9,344 nucleotides of DNA from Bacteroidota bacterium (GTDB lineage Bacteria > Bacteroidota > Bacteroidia > Bacteroidales > Paludibacteraceae), in contig JAFNAU010000060.1 of assembly GCA_017860335.1 (NCBI GenBank), positions 1 to 9,344 on the forward strand. Direction: 5' to 3'. The notes under the pieces were generated by a model that was given only the letters and a program-made list of their open reading frames with translations, was not told where the DNA came from and made no database searches. The translations under genes and the position numbers were made by a program. Of this stretch, positions 6,117 to 9,344 are shown in pieces (the first letter of the stretch is position 1; every line of letters starts with the position of its first letter).

Positions 6117-7577
6117 ATGAATACCAAAAGAGATGAACAATGGCGCGTAGATTTGCGAGCAAAGATTAAAGCTAAAGACAGAACCAACCTTGAGCGTGTT
6201 CATATGCCCGAGCTTGATCCGGAGTATCGTAGTCACATCAGAAATGAAGAAGTAAATCTGGGCCTGACACCCGAACAGGCAATGGCTGAAGCTCAGCGTT
6301 GTCTGGATTGTGCTAATCCTACCTGTATGGAAGGCTGTCCGGTGGGTATTCAAATTCCGGATTTTATTAAACAAATTGAAACAGGTAACTTCTTGGAAGC
6401 CGCCAAAGTTTTGAAACTTACTTCGGCTCTTCCGGCTGTATGCGGACGTGTTTGTCCTCAGGAACGACAGTGTGAGGAAAGGTGTATTCATTTGAAAATG
6501 AAGAAAGACGCTGTTGCAATCGGCTATCTGGAACGTTTTGCGGCAGATTACGAACGCGAAAGCGGTCAGATTTCTGTACCTGAAACAGCAGCTCGTAATG
6601 GAATTAAAATTGCTGTTGTAGGTTCAGGGCCTGCCGGTCTGGCTTTTGCAGGCGATATGGCCAAGTATGGTTATGAAGTCCATGTGTTTGAAGCTTTACA
6701 CGAAATCGGTGGCGTATTAAAGTATGGTATTCCCGAATTTCGTTTACCTAATAAAATAGTGGATGTTGAGATCGAAAATCTGAAAGCGATGGGGGTAATT
6801 TTCACCAATAACTGCATTATTGGTAAAACAATTGCTATCCAGGAACTGGAAGAAAATGGATATCAGGGAATTTTTGTGGCAAGTGGTGCCGGACTGCCCC
6901 GGTTTATGAATATTAAGGGAGAAAATCTGGTAGGCATTATGTCGTCCAACGAATACCTGACTCGTGTTAACCTGATGGATGCAGCCAATCCCGATTCTGA
7001 TACTCCAGTTTACAAAGGAAAGAAAGTCGCTGTAATCGGTGGTGGCAATACTGCCATGGATTCGGTTCGTACAGCACGGAGATTAGGTGCCGAAAAAGCA
7101 ATGATTGTGTACCGTCGTTCAGAAGAAGAAATGCCTGCCCGCGTGGAAGAAGTGAAACATGCTAAGGAAGAAGGCATCGAATTTCTGACTCTTCATAATC
7201 CGCTGGAATACATTGGAGATGCCAACGGACGCGTCACACATATGATATTGCAGGAAATGGAACTTGGTGAACCGGATGCATCCGGACGCCGTTCGCCGGT
7301 AGAAATACCCGGAAAAACGAAGACCGTTGAAGTTGATGAGGTGATTGTAAGTGTGGGTGTATCACCTAATCCGCTCATCAAACAGTCGGTTCCGGAACTC
7401 GAAATCACTAAATGGGGGACTTTGGTTGTAAATCAGGACACCATGCAGTCTGTTTCAATACCTATAATTTTTGCCGGAGGCGATATCGTTCGCGGAGGTG
7501 CTACCGTTATTCTGGCCATGGGTGATGGACGACGGGCAGCAAAAGCAATGGACGAATGGATTAAAAGTAAAGGGTAA
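6117..7577 (+). CDS. nfnB: NfnB: large FAD/[4Fe-4S] subunit of NADH-dependent reduced ferredoxin:NADP+ oxidoreductase (GltD-like)
   Basis: The large subunit (486 residues) houses the bifurcating FAD, two [4Fe-4S] clusters and the NADP(H) site. The N-terminal domain has two cysteine sets: Cys62, 65, 70 and 74 (CLDCANPTCMEGC), and Cys109, 113, 119 and 123 (CGRVCPQERQCEERC). An FAD Rossmann motif VVGSGPAGLAFAG (168-180) follows, then the NADP(H) motif VIGGGNTAMDSVRTARRLGA (307-326) and the C-terminal FAD-closing motif GGDIVRGGATVILAMGDGRRAA (454-475), cited here only as family landmarks. The same architecture occurs in the small subunit of glutamate synthase, and such genes are often annotated gltA/gltD. 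The adjacent nfnA and the absence of a large glutamate synthase subunit make NfnB the better call. An intrinsic terminator follows. Confidence 0.9.
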   Translation: MNTKRDEQWRVDLRAKIKAKDRTNLERVHMPELDPEYRSHIRNEEVNLGLTPEQAMAEAQRCLDCANPTCMEGCPVGIQIPDFIKQIETGNFLEAAKVLKLTSALPAVCGRVCPQERQCEERCIHLKMKKDAVAIGYLERFAADYERESGQISVPETAARNGIKIAVVGSGPAGLAFAGDMAKYGYEVHVFEALHEIGGVLKYGIPEFRLPNKIVDVEIENLKAMGVIFTNNCIIGKTIAIQELEENGYQGIFVASGAGLPRFMNIKGENLVGIMSSNEYLTRVNLMDAANPDSDTPVYKGKKVAVIGGGNTAMDSVRTARRLGAEKAMIVYRRSEEEMPARVEEVKHAKEEGIEFLTLHNPLEYIGDANGRVTHMILQEMELGEPDASGRRSPVEIPGKTKTVEVDEVIVSVGVSPNPLIKQSVPELEITKWGTLVVNQDTMQSVSIPIIFAGGDIVRGGATVILAMGDGRRAAKAMDEWIKSKG

Positions 7578-7594
7578 TTTGCCTGATCTGAAAT

Positions 7595-7638
7595 AAAAAA
7601 AGCCGGAATTCGTTATTTGATGAATCCTGGCTTTTTTT
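7595..7638. terminator. Bidirectional intrinsic terminator between nfnB and the porin-like gene
   Basis: An A-tract (7595-7601), GCCGGAATTC (7602-7611), a 9-base loop, GAATCCTGGC (7622-7631) and a T-tract (7632-7638) form a hairpin of about 10 base pairs with one G-T wobble and one A-C mismatch. T-tracts follow the stem on both strands. It lies 17 bases after the nfnB stop and 15 bases after the stop of the convergent minus-strand gene, so it can end transcripts from both sides. Confidence 0.88.
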
Positions 7639-7653
7639 AGCTTTGTTTTTAGC

Positions 7654-8883
7654 TTAAAAATTATATACAGCGACCCCGACCACCCTGTGATTGCTGATCG
7701 AATAAGGATCAGTGACTTTTCCCTGTGTGTTAAGTTTCCCGTATCCGGCATTAGTTAAATCATACTCCAGGCCTAACCGAATATTTTTTATGTTGTAGGA
7801 AAGGTGTGGCGCAATCCTGAATAATTGATCCAGATGCTGATTGCCCGAAAAATAACCGGAACTGTAAACTGTAAAATCATTATTATCAGTCGGAAGTAGA
7901 TTTTTATCTGTTCCAAGATTTTTAAGATAACCTCCAAAAATACCTACTTGCCAGGTTTTTCCATAAACCAGATTAATCCAGCTACTTGATTGGTTAAAGT
8001 TGGTGTAAGTATATGTCTTATTATCAGCGTTGTAGTCACTTAACCCATAACCCATAGGCATTAGAAAATCGCTCAGATTCTGACCTATCAATGATTTAGC
8101 TTTAATTTGCAACTTCTTATTGGCGTATTGTCCGTAAATCATGGCGCTTTTTGAAGCAAGCATGCTTTTGTTTATTTTTAAAGTTTTATAGTCCAGTCCG
8201 ATACCTCCGGTAAAATGTTTTCCGGAATTTTCCAGTCCCAGATAAATATTGGGAAGCATTGCTTGTTTCATGTAAATGTTCGATTTACCTTCAGGTCCGT
8301 ACGAAGTATATTGCATCTGATAAATTCCAGCAAGACTAACAGACAGGCTTGAAGTCAGGTTTTGCTTTACTCTCAGTTGAGGACTGCGATTGAAGGGTTG
8401 AAAAGGGGATCCGGAGTTTAGCGAAAGAGTTGTAGGAACTACATTTCCAAAAAGCGGATGCCATGTCTGGCCAGCAAGCAATTCTGTATTTTTCCAGTTC
8501 AGTTTCATGTATGCCTGTCGCAGGCGTATTAAAAAATAAGTAGAGCCAGAGCCGCAAAAATCCATTTCAATTTTAGCCGTTGAACGAGCTTTAAACAGTT
8601 CCGGACCGTTGATATTCAGACCCAAACGACTGGCTACACTAATCATTTCAGACTGAGCAACCTGATTGATATCGTTTCCGTAAACATCATTAATTGCCAG
8701 TTTGGGAAAAATATGAAAAAACCCGTCAATCACTTCAACATTCTGTCGTGAATTATAATAAAAGTCATTCCTGATGAAACCGTAAAGTTCATATTTTGGC
8801 GTTGTTTGCGCTTCAGCGGAGAAAAAGAAAGAGGAGATAATCAGAATAATTATCCAGGTGTATGTTGTGCTATTGTACTTCAT
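7654..8883 (-). CDS. Porin-like outer-membrane beta-barrel protein (DcaP-like in appearance)
   Basis: A 409-residue exported protein. Residues 1-25 are a signal peptide: a hydrophobic run IIILIISSFFF ending AEA before Gln26. The mature part starts YELYGFIRNDFYYNSRQ and continues with alternating aromatic/polar beta-strands: SRLGLNINGPELF, AKIEMDF, LIRLRQAYMKLNW, ELLAGQTWHPLFG. It ends in VAVYNF, with the terminal phenylalanine typical of outer-membrane barrels. The R-R-Q-A-Y-x-K strand followed by a GQTW(H)P loop resembles DcaP-like porins, and I recognise the overall pattern as a conserved but poorly characterised Bacteroidota family. The substrate is unknown. The gene begins 38 bases after the mntP stop on the same strand, with no obvious TAnnTTTG element between them, which suggests co-transcription. 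It ends at a bidirectional terminator. The barrel and export call is firm; the porin label is inferred. Confidence 0.8.
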   Translation of the reverse strand: MKYNSTTYTWIIILIISSFFFSAEAQTTPKYELYGFIRNDFYYNSRQNVEVIDGFFHIFPKLAINDVYGNDINQVAQSEMISVASRLGLNINGPELFKARSTAKIEMDFCGSGSTYFLIRLRQAYMKLNWKNTELLAGQTWHPLFGNVVPTTLSLNSGSPFQPFNRSPQLRVKQNLTSSLSVSLAGIYQMQYTSYGPEGKSNIYMKQAMLPNIYLGLENSGKHFTGGIGLDYKTLKINKSMLASKSAMIYGQYANKKLQIKAKSLIGQNLSDFLMPMGYGLSDYNADNKTYTYTNFNQSSSWINLVYGKTWQVGIFGGYLKNLGTDKNLLPTDNNDFTVYSSGYFSGNQHLDQLFRIAPHLSYNIKNIRLGLEYDLTNAGYGKLNTQGKVTDPYSISNHRVVGVAVYNF

Positions 8884-8921
8884 AATTTATTTTTATCTTT
8901 TATCGGTGAAAAATGGGTAGT

Positions 8922-9344
8922 TTATAATAAGAGATGTTCCAGTAGTATTTTTGTGCCAATTCCGATGAGAATTATTCCTCCAAGTATTTCTACATTGAAT
9001 TTGAACCTTTTACCGAACCGGATACCAATTCCCATCCCCAAAAAAGTGAACACAAAACTGATAACTCCGATAATCAAAACGGCAGATAAAATGATTTCAG
9101 GGAATGGAATAAAAATAATACCCGTAGCAAGCGCGTCAATGCTTGTCGCAAATGCGAGTGAAATCAATAACCTGAGTTTGAAAGGAGTGGGAGTGATTTC
9201 GCAATCAGGATCTATGGGTTTCAGACCCTCTATCAGCATTTTTCCTCCTATTATGCCTAATAGTGCAAAAGCCACCCAGTGATCGAAACTGCTTAATTCG
9301 TGAATAAACGATTTTCCGGCATAAAATCCGATTAATGGCATCAG
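8922..9344 (-). CDS. mntP: Manganese efflux pump MntP (C-terminal part; N-terminus beyond the window)
   Basis: The visible 140 residues cover roughly the last three quarters of MntP (DUF204/YebN family, usually about 185-190 residues), an inner-membrane exporter that removes excess Mn2+ from the cytoplasm. The window edge cuts the gene. The first Met seen (codon at 9341) is internal, since the preceding codon gives Leu and the run LMPLIGFYAG matches the middle of the first repeat. Visible landmarks are the second transmembrane helix end, the GIIGGKMLIEGL helix, the second-repeat signature SLAFATSIDALATGI with its conserved membrane Asp, and two further hydrophobic helices ending EILGGIILIGIGTKILLEHLL. 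A cytoplasmic acidic/Pro-containing loop (PIDPDCEITPTP) separates the two halves. The upstream regulatory region, where manganese control would be expected, is not in the window. A porin-like gene follows closely. Confidence 0.92.
   Translation of the reverse strand: MMPLIGFYAGKSFIHELSSFDHWVAFALLGIIGGKMLIEGLKPIDPDCEITPTPFKLRLLISLAFATSIDALATGIIFIPFPEIILSAVLIIGVISFVFTFLGMGIGIRFGKRFKFNVEILGGIILIGIGTKILLEHLLL

Noticed and set aside
6066..6491. 141-codon open frame on the minus strand across the nfnA-nfnB junction.
   Set aside because: It is antisense to the cysteine-rich cluster domain of nfnB, and its protein is low-complexity Phe/Ser/Thr without family resemblance.
8806..9282. 158-codon plus-strand open frame over the porin-like start and mntP.
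   Set aside because: It is antisense to two recognisable genes; its Ile/Pro/Asn-rich translation mirrors membrane-helix codons of mntP.
1..9344. CRISPR arrays, insertion sequences, tRNA/rRNA genes, attachment sites and defence genes.
   Set aside because: No regularly spaced repeats, terminal inverted repeats, transposase or integrase motifs, or RNA gene signatures were seen on either strand; the genes are core metabolic and envelope functions.

Overview
The window looks like chromosomal DNA from a member of the Bacteroidota, most likely order Bacteroidales. Four things point there: a TonB-dependent receptor N-terminus with a carboxypeptidase-regulatory-like plug extension; several TAnnTTTG -7 promoter elements in place of sigma70 -10 boxes; A/T-rich translation starts mostly without a Shine-Dalgarno sequence; and a porin-like protein and a class A penicillin-binding protein of types I associate with this phylum. 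Base composition and codon use look uniform. I see no insertion sequence, tRNA, rRNA, CRISPR array or phage gene, and nothing that suggests recent transfer.

Layout. Positions 1-221 (minus) hold the first 73 codons of a TonB-dependent receptor that runs off the left edge. Its leader carries a clear TPP riboswitch (about 296-370, minus) behind a promoter element at 421-428. The 316-base intergenic stretch 222-537 is therefore mostly this leader, plus the unassigned upstream region of the divergent gene. At 538-1110 (plus) is a lipoprotein-type glutathione peroxidase. Next come a promoter (1159-1166), a SAM-II-like riboswitch (about 1182-1260), metK (1343-2620) and a strong intrinsic terminator (2643-2672). 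A new promoter at about 2773 serves a class A penicillin-binding protein (2799-5222). It is followed by a two-gene operon, nfnA-nfnB (5284-6111 and 6117-7577), for an electron-bifurcating ferredoxin:NADP(H)/NAD(H) transhydrogenase. A hairpin at 7595-7638 can terminate transcription in both directions between the converging halves of the window. The right end is read on the minus strand: a partial mntP manganese exporter (8922-9344) followed 38 bases downstream by a porin-like outer-membrane protein (7654-8883).

How the genes work together. The left part pairs two cofactor-controlled units: a thiamin-pyrophosphate-sensing leader on an outer-membrane receptor (probable thiamin or precursor uptake) and a SAM-sensing leader on SAM synthetase. 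The centre is housekeeping: peptidoglycan synthesis, then redox balancing between ferredoxin, NADH and NADPH, which suits a fermentative anaerobe. The right end pairs inner-membrane manganese efflux with an outer-membrane channel. Their closeness suggests co-transcription, but a functional link is inference.

I found no convincing wholly new system. The most interesting points are the two riboswitches, in particular the distant placement of the possible pseudoknot strand of the SAM-II-like element, and the mntP-porin pairing.
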